DNA of 55,483 nucleotides from Candidatus Nitrosocosmicus sp. (GCA_031177355.1 JAPSGR010000008.1:1-55483), one strand, 5' to 3'; counted from the first letter of the stretch, positions 16,953 through 26,558 are shown. Notes: generated by a model from the letters alone, not told the origin. Numbers and translations: made by a program.

Positions 16953-17768
16953 TTAGCTAAGCTGAAATGTGGCTTTCATGAAAGGATGAAGGGTACAGAA
17001 ATACTCATATTCAGATTCTGACAGAGTTGACGTATCAAGAACATATTTCTCATTAAACATTATCAGAGATGAATCAAATGATTTTCCATCATCAGCAAAG
17101 CTAGTTACAGTGTGCGGAACATTATCTAAGTTTGTCCACTCAATAGCCTCACCTTTTTTTGCCTTAATCACTACAGGTTCATAGCTTGGATTTCCCTGTC
17201 CGGCAGCACCTGCTGGTATAGTGGCAGCAACTATTGTCGTATTGACGACCTTTGGTATGGTGGATTCTTCGGCTGATGTAGACGTTGAGTTATTCTGCCC
17301 CTCTGTATTTGCTGTTGCTGGAACAGCCATCCATATAGTAGATATTAAAATTGCAGAACCTACAATCATAACAATCACACATGCTGCAGAGATCTTTACA
17401 AAATGTGCCATCCTCCTGTGTGATGCTATAATTATGATGAGAGAGGGAATACTAATGGTGAGAACTATTGCTATATAGGAGAAGATAGATGGAACTTTGG
17501 AACTTACTTGTACTGCTCCTATAATACCAGCAGTAATGAATAATATAAGAATTATACCAGCTGCAGTTTTTGCTTTTTTTGATGTTGGAAATCCATCCTT
17601 AAACAATCCTGCAGATAAAAAAATTAAGCCAATAAACATACACAAGATTGAAACAGCATGCATACCATCCATAAAGGTCTTGGCGATTCCAGATAATGAT
17701 ACAGCTACACCTAGTGCACCCACAGTCGTTAATCCAGCTCCAGGCATTAGCAGGTCCCAGTCTGTCAT
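16953..17768 (-). CDS. membrane-anchored blue-copper protein (amicyanin-like)
   Basis: A 271-residue protein with four hydrophobic segments (about 10-30, 38-57, 68-85 and 92-150 holding two), then a Thr/Ser-rich linker and a C-terminal cupredoxin domain (about 195-271). Copper ligands are visible: His in NVPHTVTS and Cys-His-Met in FCTLHPFM, with the tight C-x2-H-x2-M spacing of amicyanin. In ammonia-oxidising archaea such proteins are thought to carry electrons in place of cytochrome c. The membrane part would anchor it at the outer face. It is divergent from the JAMM gene, with 87 bases between starts. Confidence 0.88.
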   Translation of the reverse strand: MTDWDLLMPGAGLTTVGALGVAVSLSGIAKTFMDGMHAVSILCMFIGLIFLSAGLFKDGFPTSKKAKTAAGIILILFITAGIIGAVQVSSKVPSIFSYIAIVLTISIPSLIIIIASHRRMAHFVKISAACVIVMIVGSAILISTIWMAVPATANTEGQNNSTSTSAEESTIPKVVNTTIVAATIPAGAAGQGNPSYEPVVIKAKKGEAIEWTNLDNVPHTVTSFADDGKSFDSSLIMFNEKYVLDTSTLSESEYEYFCTLHPFMKATFQLS

Positions 17769-17855
17769 AAATATATTAAAAGTGTTAGTTGCATAATTAA
17801 TACTTTCTTTATTTCAGATCATAAATGTTAATATGTAAATCCCTAGGAATAGAAT

Positions 17856-18290
17856 ATGAACATTCTATCAATAGTTGTAGAGCCTCATCATATATCAGAA
17901 TTGGAAAACCTAGTCAAAGAAAACGGTTCCTTAGAATCGTGTGCAATATTATTAGGGAAACGAGAGGAGAGTGATTTTTTGCTTAAGGAGGTAGTTCCCG
18001 CCCAGAATAAAGAATTTTCTATTATAAGTTTTACTATAGACGAGGACAGTCTATTTAAAATATACAAAAGGGCAGAGGAAAAAGGTTTGTCTGTAATAGG
18101 AGTATTTCATTCTCACCCTACAGATCCATATCCCTCAGAGACAGACAAGATCTATATGCAAATAAACCCTGTACCTTGGATTATAAAGTCAACAACTACA
18201 AATGAAATACGTTGTTTTGTATATAGCGAGAAAAGGAAGAACAAAAATAATGACCAAATAGAGGAAATTAGAATAAAAATTAAGGACTAA
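17856..18290 (+). CDS. JAMM/MPN metalloprotease
   Basis: A 144-residue JAB/MPN-domain protein. The zinc site is complete: Glu27, then H85-S-H87-P, Ser94 and Asp97 (HSHPTDPYPSETD). Archaeal enzymes of this size remove ubiquitin-like SAMP proteins from targets or from thiocarboxylate precursors. Related bacterial enzymes act on sulfur carriers. No ubiquitin-like gene is near, so the substrate is open. The 3' end overlaps that of aspS by 11 bases. Confidence 0.85.
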   Translation: MNILSIVVEPHHISELENLVKENGSLESCAILLGKREESDFLLKEVVPAQNKEFSIISFTIDEDSLFKIYKRAEEKGLSVIGVFHSHPTDPYPSETDKIYMQINPVPWIIKSTTTNEIRCFVYSEKRKNKNNDQIEEIRIKIKD

Positions 18291-19605
18291 TTCGAGAAGT
18301 ATCCCTAGGATATAACACGGTTTCTCGTATATTGTTTACACCAGTCAACACCATAAGCAAGCGGTCTAATCCTAAACCACACCCTGAATGTGGAGGCATT
18401 CCCCATTCAAAAACCCGCAAATGGTCCCTGAAACTCTCGTAAGATAATCCCTGTAATTCCAATCTGCTCTTGAGCTTTGATACATCATGTTGTCTAGTTC
18501 CACCAGAAACTAGCTCCAAATAACCAAATTGTAGATCAAAGGACTTGGACATTGATGGATTGTCATATTTCTCGTGAATATAAAACGGTTTTAAATCTAA
18601 TGGCCAATCAATTATAAAAAAGAACTTGTCATATTTTTCGCCGAGTTTCTTGAGCGAGGAATCAGAAAGATCTTCACCAAATTCAATCTTTTCACCCATT
18701 TCGTTGAGTTGAGTCAAACAATCTTCATATGTTACTCTAGGAAATGGTTTGTTAATCAGCTCCTCAAACGTTCTTAATTCAAACAAAGGATTTTCCTGCC
18801 CTATACGATTTGATTGCTTTGAAAAATCAAGTATTTTTTTTATTAAACTTTCAATTAGATCCATCATGTCAGTATAGTCAAGATATGCAGCCTCCATATC
18901 CACGCTTTGGAATTCATTTAGATGTCGAAGAGTATGGGAGTTTTCAGCTCTAAAGTATGGGGCAATCTCAAAGACTCTATCTAATGAAAGTACGAGTTGT
19001 TCTTTGTATAATTGTGGACTTTGTGCGAGATAACCTTTTCTCTTAAAGTAATCGAATGAAAAAAGATTAGAACCGCCTTCACTCGCGCTGCCAATGATCT
19101 TTGGCGTGTTTACTTCAATGAATTGATGTTCATAAAAGAAATCACGAATTACCCGAAGAATACCAGAACGAAGTACAAATATATTTTGCACTTTAGGATT
19201 TCGAAGATCGAGTGCTCTACTATCGAGCCGATTATCTAAATTCGACTCGACTCTTCCAGTTGGATCAATAGGTAGAGAAAGAGATGCTTCCGATAGTACA
19301 ATAACCTTATTCACCTTCAACTCCACCGGAAAATTTTTTGATTTTGTATCCTGTACTGTACCAACTATTATGACATTACTCTGTCTAGGAATACTTCGAG
19401 CTGTTTGTAATGTTTCTCCCACTAATACTGTTTGAACTAATCCAGATACATCCCGTAGCATAATGAATCCAAGCTTACCAATATCCCTGATATCTTCAAC
19501 CCAACCTGAGACTACCACTTCAATACCAATATATTTCTTACTCAGCTGTGAAGCATAATGTGTTCTTTTCTTAATATTTTCCTTATAAGCATCATCAGAA
19601 GTCAT
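18280..19605 (-). CDS. aspS: aspartyl-tRNA synthetase
   Basis: Charges tRNA-Asp with aspartate. The 441 residues have the archaeal/eukaryotic AspRS layout: an OB-fold anticodon domain (VVSGWVEDIRDIGKLGFIMLRD), then the class II catalytic core with motif 2 around FRAENSHTLRHLNEFQSVDME and motif 3 GCGLGLDRLLMVLTG. There is no bacterial GAD insertion. Whether it also charges tRNA-Asn cannot be settled from sequence alone. It follows the 179-residue gene on the same strand with a 67-base gap. Confidence 0.95.
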   Translation of the reverse strand: MTSDDAYKENIKKRTHYASQLSKKYIGIEVVVSGWVEDIRDIGKLGFIMLRDVSGLVQTVLVGETLQTARSIPRQSNVIIVGTVQDTKSKNFPVELKVNKVIVLSEASLSLPIDPTGRVESNLDNRLDSRALDLRNPKVQNIFVLRSGILRVIRDFFYEHQFIEVNTPKIIGSASEGGSNLFSFDYFKRKGYLAQSPQLYKEQLVLSLDRVFEIAPYFRAENSHTLRHLNEFQSVDMEAAYLDYTDMMDLIESLIKKILDFSKQSNRIGQENPLFELRTFEELINKPFPRVTYEDCLTQLNEMGEKIEFGEDLSDSSLKKLGEKYDKFFFIIDWPLDLKPFYIHEKYDNPSMSKSFDLQFGYLELVSGGTRQHDVSKLKSRLELQGLSYESFRDHLRVFEWGMPPHSGCGLGLDRLLMVLTGVNNIRETVLYPRDTSRISP

Positions 19606-19672
19606 ACCAAATGAAAAGTATCAATAACCTTTTAATTAAATTACCTATGCGACCTCAATTGCTTTTCTTTTT

Positions 19673-20212
19673 TTAATCATCCACCTCAATTATTAGGTCG
19701 ATTTGTCTGATCGCCATAGATATTTTTTTAATCTTTTCTAATTTGAGCTTGTCCATTTTACTATATGTGGACTTTTCAATTACTATCCTTGTTAGTTTAC
19801 TTCCATCAGGTAACCAAACCAGATTTACACTTTCAAGGTGCATTGGATAAAACAAGTTATCAAGAAATCGTCGATCATTTGAATCAGATTCTAATATCCA
19901 AACCTCCTTTCCAAAGCCTTTATTTATTAATTCTGAGAGACTGTCATTAGAACGAATAAGCCTTACATCGGTATTTTTTAGTAGTAACACCTGTTCTCTT
20001 TCGATTTCTCTAGCAGAAATTAGAGTCATTTTGTTTACAAGTGAATTTTTCTGAGCAAGTCTGGAAAGGACGATTGATGCTTCCACATCGGATTGAGTTA
20101 TTTGTCCTGACCCCAACTTGTTTTCGCACAAATTGCACAAGATACCCGTTTTTGCATCAAAAGTACAAATGGGAGTTTTAAGTACCACTTTAAATCTAAT
20201 AAAGAAATACAC
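19673..20212 (-). CDS. archaeal zinc/RNA-binding-like protein
   Basis: A protein of up to 179 residues. It contains CTFDAKTGILCNLCENKLGSG, a Cys arrangement in an archaeal family sometimes annotated as a NusA/KH-like RNA-binding factor, then repeated strand-helix units (VWILESDSNDRRFLDNL, VNLVWLPDGSKLTRIVIE). The GTG at 20212 starts the frame; a second GTG at 20188 would begin VLKTPICTFD and fits the family better. A translation or transcription role is plausible from its place before aspS. The family assignment is from memory of the Cys motif. Confidence 0.6.
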   Translation of the reverse strand: MYFFIRFKVVLKTPICTFDAKTGILCNLCENKLGSGQITQSDVEASIVLSRLAQKNSLVNKMTLISAREIEREQVLLLKNTDVRLIRSNDSLSELINKGFGKEVWILESDSNDRRFLDNLFYPMHLESVNLVWLPDGSKLTRIVIEKSTYSKMDKLKLEKIKKISMAIRQIDLIIEVDD

Positions 20213-20330
20213 TTAAATATCTTTGATTATATTATTTTCCGAAATTATTGAAGGACAGTCTATAGGTGTGAAGTTACCATTATGATTATCCGTATTGAGT
20301 CTATCCTACAATATTTATTGTAATTAAGTT

Positions 20331-20597
20331 TTACGTTCTGCATTTAGGGAGAAAATTAAGACTGTTGGGTAGCTTTGGATTAGTCGTTGTCGTAAGGTAT
20401 GGTTCATTAGATACTGGATCCCTCATTGCAAATACTCTTACCCTAATACCCATTGCAATAGTAAAATAAGCATTTTCTCTAGCCCATATCTTCTCAGCTA
20501 TTGTTTTTACATCAAATATCTCTCCGTCAATACCAACTTGCATGATATTTCCTTGATTATTTTTTTTTACACAAGTTATCACCAGCTCTGTTGTCAT
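20331..20597 (-). CDS. DUF3892 family protein
   Basis: Eighty-eight residues beginning ELVITCVKKNNQGNIMQVG, followed by AEKIWARENAYFTI, RVRVFAM and a final LPNSLNFLPKC. This matches the layout of DUF3892, a small domain of unknown function found in bacteria and archaea. It is isolated, with its own short promoter region upstream. Confidence 0.65.
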   Translation of the reverse strand: MTTELVITCVKKNNQGNIMQVGIDGEIFDVKTIAEKIWARENAYFTIAMGIRVRVFAMRDPVSNEPYLTTTTNPKLPNSLNFLPKCRT

Positions 20598-20781
20598 ATG
20601 TTTTTATAGCACTTTTACTTTATAAGATAATAAATAAATTCCTAATAGATGCTATTTGAATTATATGCAACTTGTTATCCAGTTGGCTGGTATTAGCAGT
20701 AAACAATAGAATACTTTCACAAATTTTCAATAATTAAAATAGTAATCGGCGGCAAAATATATAGTCTAGAAGATAAGTAAA

Positions 20782-21807
20782 ATGAACAAAGAATCAAAAT
20801 TAGATATGAATCTAAAGGAGAGGGAAATGAACGACAAAATACAAATTGAAGACCTTACGATAAGTTATAAAACCAAATCCGGTACAGTTACTGCAGTTGA
20901 TAAGTTATCGTTTTCAATCAATGATGCAGAAGGAATTGGCATTATAGGAGAATCAGGTTCTGGAAAAAGTACCTTAGGTTATGGCATTATCCGTTCGCTT
21001 CCAGAGAATGGTTTCATAGAATCTGGGAGTGTAAATTTTAAAAATTTAAATCTTTTGAGTATATCCAAGAAGGAATTTGACTCTACTTTCCGATGGAAAA
21101 AGATAGCTATGGTCTTTCAGGGCTCTATGAATAGTCTAGACCCAGTCTTTACAATCAAGAATCAAATGATGGAAATCTTATCGGCACATAGAAGCGACTT
21201 GCCTAAGAAGAAGTATATACAAGTTATCAAAGATATTTTGACAGACGTGGGATTAGATCCAAAGTTAGTTTTAAACAAGTATCCCCACGAATTAAGTGGT
21301 GGGATGAAGCAAAGAGTGGTTATAGCTAATGCACTGGTCGCTAACCCCACCTTGCTTATCGCAGATGAACCAACTACTGCATTGGATGTAGTCATTCAGT
21401 CTCAAATTTTGCAATTATTAAGAAAATTAAAGAGAGATAACAGAATGAGGATTGTAATAATAACCCATGATATGTCACTAATACCGAATTTAGTTGATAC
21501 ATTGATAATAATGTATGCTGGACAAGCAGTAGAAATATCAGATACTAAATCTGCTTTTGAGAAACCACTGCATCCTTATACTCAGGCTTTGATCCAATCT
21601 ATTCCAAAAATTAATTCCACAAAAAAAAGCATACAATTTATAAAAGGAAATCCCCCTAATTTGGCAACAATAGGCGAGGGATGTAGATTTAGAGATAGGT
21701 GTCCAAAAGCCTTTGATAAATGTAGTCGAGATCCTCCAGAGATTTACGTTGATAAGAACATGGTAAAGTGTTGGCTTTATGGCTCAGATTTGGTTACGGA
21801 AAAATAA
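20782..21807 (+). CDS. OppD/DppD-type ABC transporter ATPase
   Basis: A 341-residue peptide/nickel-type ABC ATPase. It has Walker A GESGSGKST, signature LSGGMKQR, Walker B LLIADEPTTALD, the H-loop ITHDMS, and the family's C-terminal domain with GCRFRDRCPKAFDKC, whose cysteines can hold an Fe-S cluster or metal in some members. A second ATG at 20827 (MNDKIQIEDL) begins nearer the ABC domain and may be the true start. No permease, OppF partner or binding protein lies beside it, so it must pair with components encoded elsewhere. Confidence 0.88.
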   Translation: MNKESKLDMNLKEREMNDKIQIEDLTISYKTKSGTVTAVDKLSFSINDAEGIGIIGESGSGKSTLGYGIIRSLPENGFIESGSVNFKNLNLLSISKKEFDSTFRWKKIAMVFQGSMNSLDPVFTIKNQMMEILSAHRSDLPKKKYIQVIKDILTDVGLDPKLVLNKYPHELSGGMKQRVVIANALVANPTLLIADEPTTALDVVIQSQILQLLRKLKRDNRMRIVIITHDMSLIPNLVDTLIIMYAGQAVEISDTKSAFEKPLHPYTQALIQSIPKINSTKKSIQFIKGNPPNLATIGEGCRFRDRCPKAFDKCSRDPPEIYVDKNMVKCWLYGSDLVTEK

Positions 21808-21894
21808 ATATCAAATTGTAAAGAAATTTGTGAGAAAATTATCGGATAATGGATATTAAGTTTATATCTTAAATTAGAGAAGTAATACCTATTA

Positions 21895-23145
21895 ATGCAA
21901 GCTCTTCTCGATGTCTACAAGATTAGACAGGACTTTCCAATACTAAATAGAAGGTTAAATGATGGAAAGAGACTCGTTTATTTAGATAATGCAGCTACGA
22001 CTCAAAAACCAAATGAAGTAATAGATTCTATTAGTAGATACTATAAAGAATATAATTCCAACATTCATAGAGCGGTATACCAGATCGCAGAAGAAGCAAC
22101 AGAAGAGTACGAGAACACCAGAGAAAAAATAAGAAAATTCATCAATGCCAGGTATCCTGAGGAGATTATTTTTACTCGCAATACGACCGAATCTATAAAC
22201 TTGGTTGCATACAGTTGGGGATATTCTAACATCAAGAAGGGAAATAAAATCGTTCTGACTGAGTATGAGCACCATAGTAATATCGTTCCATGGCAAACTC
22301 TGTGTCACAATAAAGGGGCTAGGGTTAAATATTTGGAAGTTGATGCCGACGGATACTTAAAATTAGAAGATTTGTATGATTTGATTTCGCAAAAAGATGA
22401 TGGCAAAACTAAAATAATATCACTTAGCGAAATGTCAAATGTTTTAGGAACAATCTTCCCCGCTAAAGAGATAATTAAAATAGCACATGAGAAGGACATA
22501 CCTGTACTTTTAGACGGTGCTCAATCTGTTCCACATATGAAAACTGATGTTCAACAATCAGGATGTGACTTTCTTGCTTTTTCTGCTCACAAAATGCTTG
22601 GTCCCACCGGAGTTGGTGTTTTATATGTACGAAAGGAAATTTTGGAACAGATGAAGCCATTTATTCTAGGTGGAGACATGATAAAAGAGGTTCACAAGGA
22701 AAACACGATTTTTAATGATCTGCCATATAGATTTGAAGGCGGAACTCCGAACATTGCAGATGTCATTGGCTTTAGCGCAGCAATCGACTACCTTAATAGA
22801 ATAGGGATGGATAACGTTCGAGAGCATGAGCTTGAAATGACCTCATATTTATTAGAAAGAATTAAGGGTTTGAAATCAGTAGTTATCTATGGTCCCAAAA
22901 AAGCCAAAGATAGGGGAGGACTTGTATCCTTTAATATGGATGGAATTCATCCCCATGATTGTGCCACTATTTTGAACGATTTTGGGGTCGCAATTAGGTC
23001 TGGTCATCACTGTGCACAAGTACTCATGGAGAAATTAGATATTGTAGCTTCATCAAGGGCAAGTCTTTATATTTATAATACGAAAGAGGAAATTGATATA
23101 TTAATAGATGCTTTAAATCACGCTAGGAGGATATTCAATACATGA
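21895..23145 (+). CDS. sufS: SufS-type cysteine desulfurase
   Basis: A PLP enzyme that takes sulfur from cysteine for Fe-S cluster assembly. The 416 residues start KIRQDFPILNRRLNDGKRLVYLDNAATTQKP. They hold the PLP lysine in FSAHKMLGPTGVG and the persulfide cysteine in RSGHHCAQVL, both in the SufS (class II) form. The stop codon overlaps the start of the scaffold gene by 4 bases, so the two are translationally coupled and probably work together. Confidence 0.95.
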   Translation: MQALLDVYKIRQDFPILNRRLNDGKRLVYLDNAATTQKPNEVIDSISRYYKEYNSNIHRAVYQIAEEATEEYENTREKIRKFINARYPEEIIFTRNTTESINLVAYSWGYSNIKKGNKIVLTEYEHHSNIVPWQTLCHNKGARVKYLEVDADGYLKLEDLYDLISQKDDGKTKIISLSEMSNVLGTIFPAKEIIKIAHEKDIPVLLDGAQSVPHMKTDVQQSGCDFLAFSAHKMLGPTGVGVLYVRKEILEQMKPFILGGDMIKEVHKENTIFNDLPYRFEGGTPNIADVIGFSAAIDYLNRIGMDNVREHELEMTSYLLERIKGLKSVVIYGPKKAKDRGGLVSFNMDGIHPHDCATILNDFGVAIRSGHHCAQVLMEKLDIVASSRASLYIYNTKEEIDILIDALNHARRIFNT

Positions 23146-23570
23146 GTGAAGATATTTACAGAGAAATGATATTAGATCACTATAGAAATCCAAGGAACAA
23201 GGGTAAAATTGAAGAACCAGATATCAGGATAAACGATAGTAATCCACTATGTGGAGATGAGATTTCAATTGACTTGAAAGTCGAAAATGACATCATCAAA
23301 GATATAAAATTTGATGGTAGGGGATGTGCTATAAGTCAAGCCAGTGCGTCTATGTTAACAGAAATGGTTTCAAATAAGCCATTAACAACCATTAAGGACA
23401 TTACTAAAGATGATGTATTAGAAAACATAGGACTGACAAATTTGGGTCCAGCCAGAATAAAATGCGCATTATTATCATTAAAAGTATTGAAACTAGGTAT
23501 GGTAAAATACTATGTCGACAAAGATCCTTCTTCGATTGAAGAAATGAAAGATCAGTCAAAGGTCTTTTAG
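23142..23570 (+). CDS. sufU: SufU/IscU-like Fe-S scaffold or sulfur acceptor
   Basis: A 142-residue protein beginning EDIYREMILDHYRNPRNKGKIE, with three cysteines in the family positions: NPLCGDEI, GRGCAISQAS and IKCALLS. This is the zinc/Fe-S site of SufU. It lacks the IscU LPPVK motif. Coupled to sufS by an ATGA overlap, it should receive sulfur from it. Confidence 0.92.
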   Translation: MSEDIYREMILDHYRNPRNKGKIEEPDIRINDSNPLCGDEISIDLKVENDIIKDIKFDGRGCAISQASASMLTEMVSNKPLTTIKDITKDDVLENIGLTNLGPARIKCALLSLKVLKLGMVKYYVDKDPSSIEEMKDQSKVF

Positions 23571-23634
23571 GCATTTAGTATTTTATGCTTTTAATGTCAT
23601 TTATAAAAAATCAAAACTATTTTCTAAAATCTTC

Positions 23635-24351
23635 ATGAATCAAATAATACACAAAGACGCTGTAAACCCATTTTGGAATATAAAGACGTCAACTCTCGTT
23701 TTTATTACATTATCCTTTTTAGCAACGAGCCTAATTGCTACATCAGGAATTACCAAAAATATTGATGAATCAATTTCGAATTTTTTTAGCGTCATACAAA
23801 ATCATAGTTTAGACTTGATTTTAATTATTATTACAACCACCTCAGACACTATTAATTTAATTATTGTTGGTTTTGTTTTAACGATAATTAAACGAACTAG
23901 ACGGTTTGGAATGATATTATTGATTTCTCTAGTTGCGATCACAATACTGGTAACATATATCAAGCCATTATTTGGTATTGAACAACCCCAACAGGAATTT
24001 ACACCTTTGGTTTCATTACCGGAAAAATTTACGCTTGAGCAAGATAGCTTTATGCCATTTGCACAAAATTTTTCATATCCTTCAAATCACATAGCATCTG
24101 CCACGGCTTTTGGATTCATTATTGGAGGTTTGTCATATAGATACTCAGTTAAATTTGCAATTACATTTATAATTTCATTTCCTATTCTCATATCCCTCAC
24201 GAAATTGTATTTATTTCAACACCATTTGCTTGACCTGATAGGTGGGTATTTGTTTGGTTTGATGATCGTTATTCTAATAGTAAAAGCACTAAGGGCTAAT
24301 ATCGAAAATCATAACAATGAGCAGGAAAAGAATAGAAAAGAACAAGATTAA
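23635..24351 (+). CDS. PAP2-like membrane phosphatase with altered motifs
   Basis: A 238-residue membrane protein with about six hydrophobic segments and the layout of lipid phosphatases of the PAP2 family. The three motifs are recognisable with correct spacing but changed. KPLFGIEQP stands for KX6RP, with Arg replaced by Gln. PSNH stands for PSGH. TKLYLFQHHLLD stands for SRX5HX3D, with Arg replaced by Lys. The catalytic His and Asp remain. It may act on an isoprenoid or lipid phosphate or be inactive. The C-terminal tail is charged. Confidence 0.75.
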   Translation: MNQIIHKDAVNPFWNIKTSTLVFITLSFLATSLIATSGITKNIDESISNFFSVIQNHSLDLILIIITTTSDTINLIIVGFVLTIIKRTRRFGMILLISLVAITILVTYIKPLFGIEQPQQEFTPLVSLPEKFTLEQDSFMPFAQNFSYPSNHIASATAFGFIIGGLSYRYSVKFAITFIISFPILISLTKLYLFQHHLLDLIGGYLFGLMIVILIVKALRANIENHNNEQEKNRKEQD

Positions 24352-24415
24352 AATAAGAATTAAGGAATGGTAGGCGCATAGTTACCAAATCGGTTTATTT
24401 ATATAATTGTTATAT

Positions 24416-24766
24416 TCATTCAAAATGGTTAGAAAAAGATGGATCTAAAAGTATCCAACCATAATAAGTGTTATCATGTACATAACGAAATTCTTTAATG
24501 TTTGCCTTTAGCTTGGCTTTCCTAATACCAGAGAGGAATTCGTTTTGCAAAAACATGCCCAATTTTTTAGAATTGTTATGTACTTCGTGAGAATCTACTG
24601 CTCTAGGCAAAAGGATTCTATAAGTAAAATTATGATGTGAATAACATTTTACATAGTGATCTAAAATTTTTCTGGATATTTCGGGGACATCCTCAAAGCT
24701 ATCTACTTTGACAGTGAAATCAGTTCGAAAGGATTTTAGCGTTTGCGTGTCTACCAAATAAAACAT
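24416..24766 (-). CDS. hypothetical protein
   Basis: A 116-residue soluble protein: FYLVDTQTLKSFRTDFTVKV, a helix around SRKILDHYVKCYSHH, strand FTYRILLPRA, and a helix with FLQNEFLSGIRKAKLKA. It could be a small alpha/beta domain. I do not recognise it. It converges on the PAP2-like gene and is followed upstream by a gene for a short charged peptide on the same strand. Confidence 0.6.
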   Translation of the reverse strand: MFYLVDTQTLKSFRTDFTVKVDSFEDVPEISRKILDHYVKCYSHHNFTYRILLPRAVDSHEVHNNSKKLGMFLQNEFLSGIRKAKLKANIKEFRYVHDNTYYGWILLDPSFSNHFE

Positions 24767-24880
24767 AGGTAATTACTCTCATTCTTATATAGATTTTAGG
24801 AAAAGGGATCTAAATGATAAACAAAGAATAAAAAGAAAGGTTACTGGAATCTATTTTGGACAACAGGATATCCGCATTGA

Positions 24881-25039
24881 TTACTTTTTATCTTCTGTTT
24901 TTTTCTTAAACATTGATTTGAGTTTGGTGAGGTTAGTCGACATAGATTTAATTGAGGATTCTAATTTCTTTATTTCATTTAATACAGACTCGTCTTTCTT
25001 TTTGTCACTTGGTTTTTTATCTGAATTTTTTGAACTCAT
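24881..25039 (-). CDS. 52-residue charged coiled-coil peptide
   Basis: An ATG-to-TAA frame reading MSSKNSDKKPSDKKKDE, then VLNEIKKLESSIKSM and LTKLKSMFKKKTEDKK. Lys, Ser and Glu dominate, and hydrophobic residues fall every three to four positions across a 30-residue helix, as in a short coiled coil. This organised pattern suggests it is expressed. Role unknown. Confidence 0.5.
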   Translation of the reverse strand: MSSKNSDKKPSDKKKDESVLNEIKKLESSIKSMSTNLTKLKSMFKKKTEDKK

Positions 25040-25221
25040 AGTTAATGCTAAAGCTGAAAGGCTAAATATAGCACGTCTAAATTAATCATAAAAAAAAGGT
25101 GAGATAATAGTACGGTAAAATCCGCAACGATTTTTTACTATAAGATTAATTGTGGATGTATAAAAAGTTCAGACAATCCTCATATAGATTGCTTTAATCC
25201 AATTATATGGCGGATTTGGAG

Positions 25222-25231
25222 CCTTTAAAGG
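25222..25231. promoter_or_regulatory. CCTTTAAAGG palindrome upstream of gdhA
   Basis: A perfect 10-bp palindrome, 17 bases before the TATA box of the glutamate dehydrogenase gene. Its halves resemble those of the larger palindrome before purK (both contain CCTTTA and AAAGGTAA). It could be a regulator site, but at this length chance is not excluded. Confidence 0.3.
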
Positions 25232-25247
25232 TAACTTTTTGATTAAA

Positions 25248-25257
25248 CTTAAATATA
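25248..25257 (+). promoter_or_regulatory. TATA box of gdhA
   Basis: CTTAAATATA lies about 27 bases before the ATG at 25284. Its sequence and spacing fit an archaeal promoter giving a leaderless mRNA. Confidence 0.45.
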
Positions 25258-25283
25258 TCAAAATTTTTCCCTGATATTGTATT

Positions 25284-26558
25284 ATGACAATTGATAATAA
25301 AAACAATCAATCAGTTGATAATCCCTATCAAATGGCTCTAAAACAACTTGAACAAACTGCCAAAATTATAAATTTAGATCCAGGTATTCACAAGATCCTA
25401 TCAAAGCCTAAACGGGTATTGACTGTATCACTACCTGTGAAAATGGATGACGGAAGTGTCGAGGTATTCACAGGATTTAGATCGCAACATAATGATGCTA
25501 GAGGTCCATTTAAGGGGGGAATCAGGTATCATCCGCAGGTTACCGTTGAAGAAGTTATGGCTTTGTCTATGTGGATGACATGGAAGTGCGCCATAGTTGG
25601 AATTCCCCTTGGTGGAGGTAAGGGAGGAATTATTTGTGATCCAAAGAAAATGTCAAAGACAGAGTTAGAAAGACTAACCCGAAGATATGCTTATGCCATT
25701 TCTGACATCATCGGTCCTTATACTGATATCCCAGCACCAGACGTTTATACAGGCGGCCAAGAAATGGCATGGATAATGGACACCTATTCAACTCTAAAGG
25801 GTAATTACGGCGAACCTGGCGTCATCACTGGAAAACCTATAGCAGTTGGTGGATCCCTAGGCAGAAACGAGGCTACTGGTCGGGGACTATCATTTACAGT
25901 AAGAGAAGCTTCGAAGAGAAAAAACATATCCATGAATGAGGCCACTGTAGTAGTTCAAGGATTTGGAAACGCGGGTCAGTTTGCGGCTCAGCTTGTAGAA
26001 GAACAAGGTGCAAAGATTATTGCAGTATCAGATACACAGGGAGCAATAATAAATAAAAATGGATTTTCAGTTAATGAGTTAATAAAATTCAAAAAGGAAA
26101 ACAAAACTATAAAGGGATTTCCCAGTTCAACCGAAACAAGTAACGAAGAGTTATTGACTACAGAATGCACAATATTGATCCCTGCAGCTTTAGAAAATCA
26201 AATTACAGGAGAGAATGCATCAAGAATCAGAACAAAAATCGTTGCAGAGGCTGCAAACGGTCCGACGACTCCAGAGGCCGATCAAATTCTATACGATAAT
26301 GACATATTGGTTATACCAGATGTTTTAGCTAATAGTGGTGGAGTAACAGTATCGTACTTTGAATGGCTGCAAAATTTGAGACGAGAGTATTGGACAGAGA
26401 GAGAAGTTAATGATAGACTAGACGAGATTATGACAAGGGCGTTTGGAGAAGTTTATGATGCCCATATAAGTTACAATACGAACATGCGGACTGCAAGTAT
26501 TGCTTTGGCCGTCAAAAGAGTGGCTGAGGCTACTCAACTTAGAGGTATCTGGCCATAG
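25284..26558 (+). CDS. gdhA: glutamate dehydrogenase
   Basis: Interconverts glutamate with 2-oxoglutarate and ammonia, and is the main ammonia-assimilating enzyme of this lineage. The 424-residue length is typical of hexameric archaeal GDH. Visible are the substrate site GGIRYHPQV, catalytic lysine region PLGGGKGGI, PAPDVYTGGQEMAW, the Rossmann site VVQGFGNAGQFAA, and LANSGGVTVSYFEW. Cofactor preference is not certain. It is a single gene with its own promoter. Confidence 0.96.
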   Translation: MTIDNKNNQSVDNPYQMALKQLEQTAKIINLDPGIHKILSKPKRVLTVSLPVKMDDGSVEVFTGFRSQHNDARGPFKGGIRYHPQVTVEEVMALSMWMTWKCAIVGIPLGGGKGGIICDPKKMSKTELERLTRRYAYAISDIIGPYTDIPAPDVYTGGQEMAWIMDTYSTLKGNYGEPGVITGKPIAVGGSLGRNEATGRGLSFTVREASKRKNISMNEATVVVQGFGNAGQFAAQLVEEQGAKIIAVSDTQGAIINKNGFSVNELIKFKKENKTIKGFPSSTETSNEELLTTECTILIPAALENQITGENASRIRTKIVAEAANGPTTPEADQILYDNDILVIPDVLANSGGVTVSYFEWLQNLRREYWTEREVNDRLDEIMTRAFGEVYDAHISYNTNMRTASIALAVKRVAEATQLRGIWP

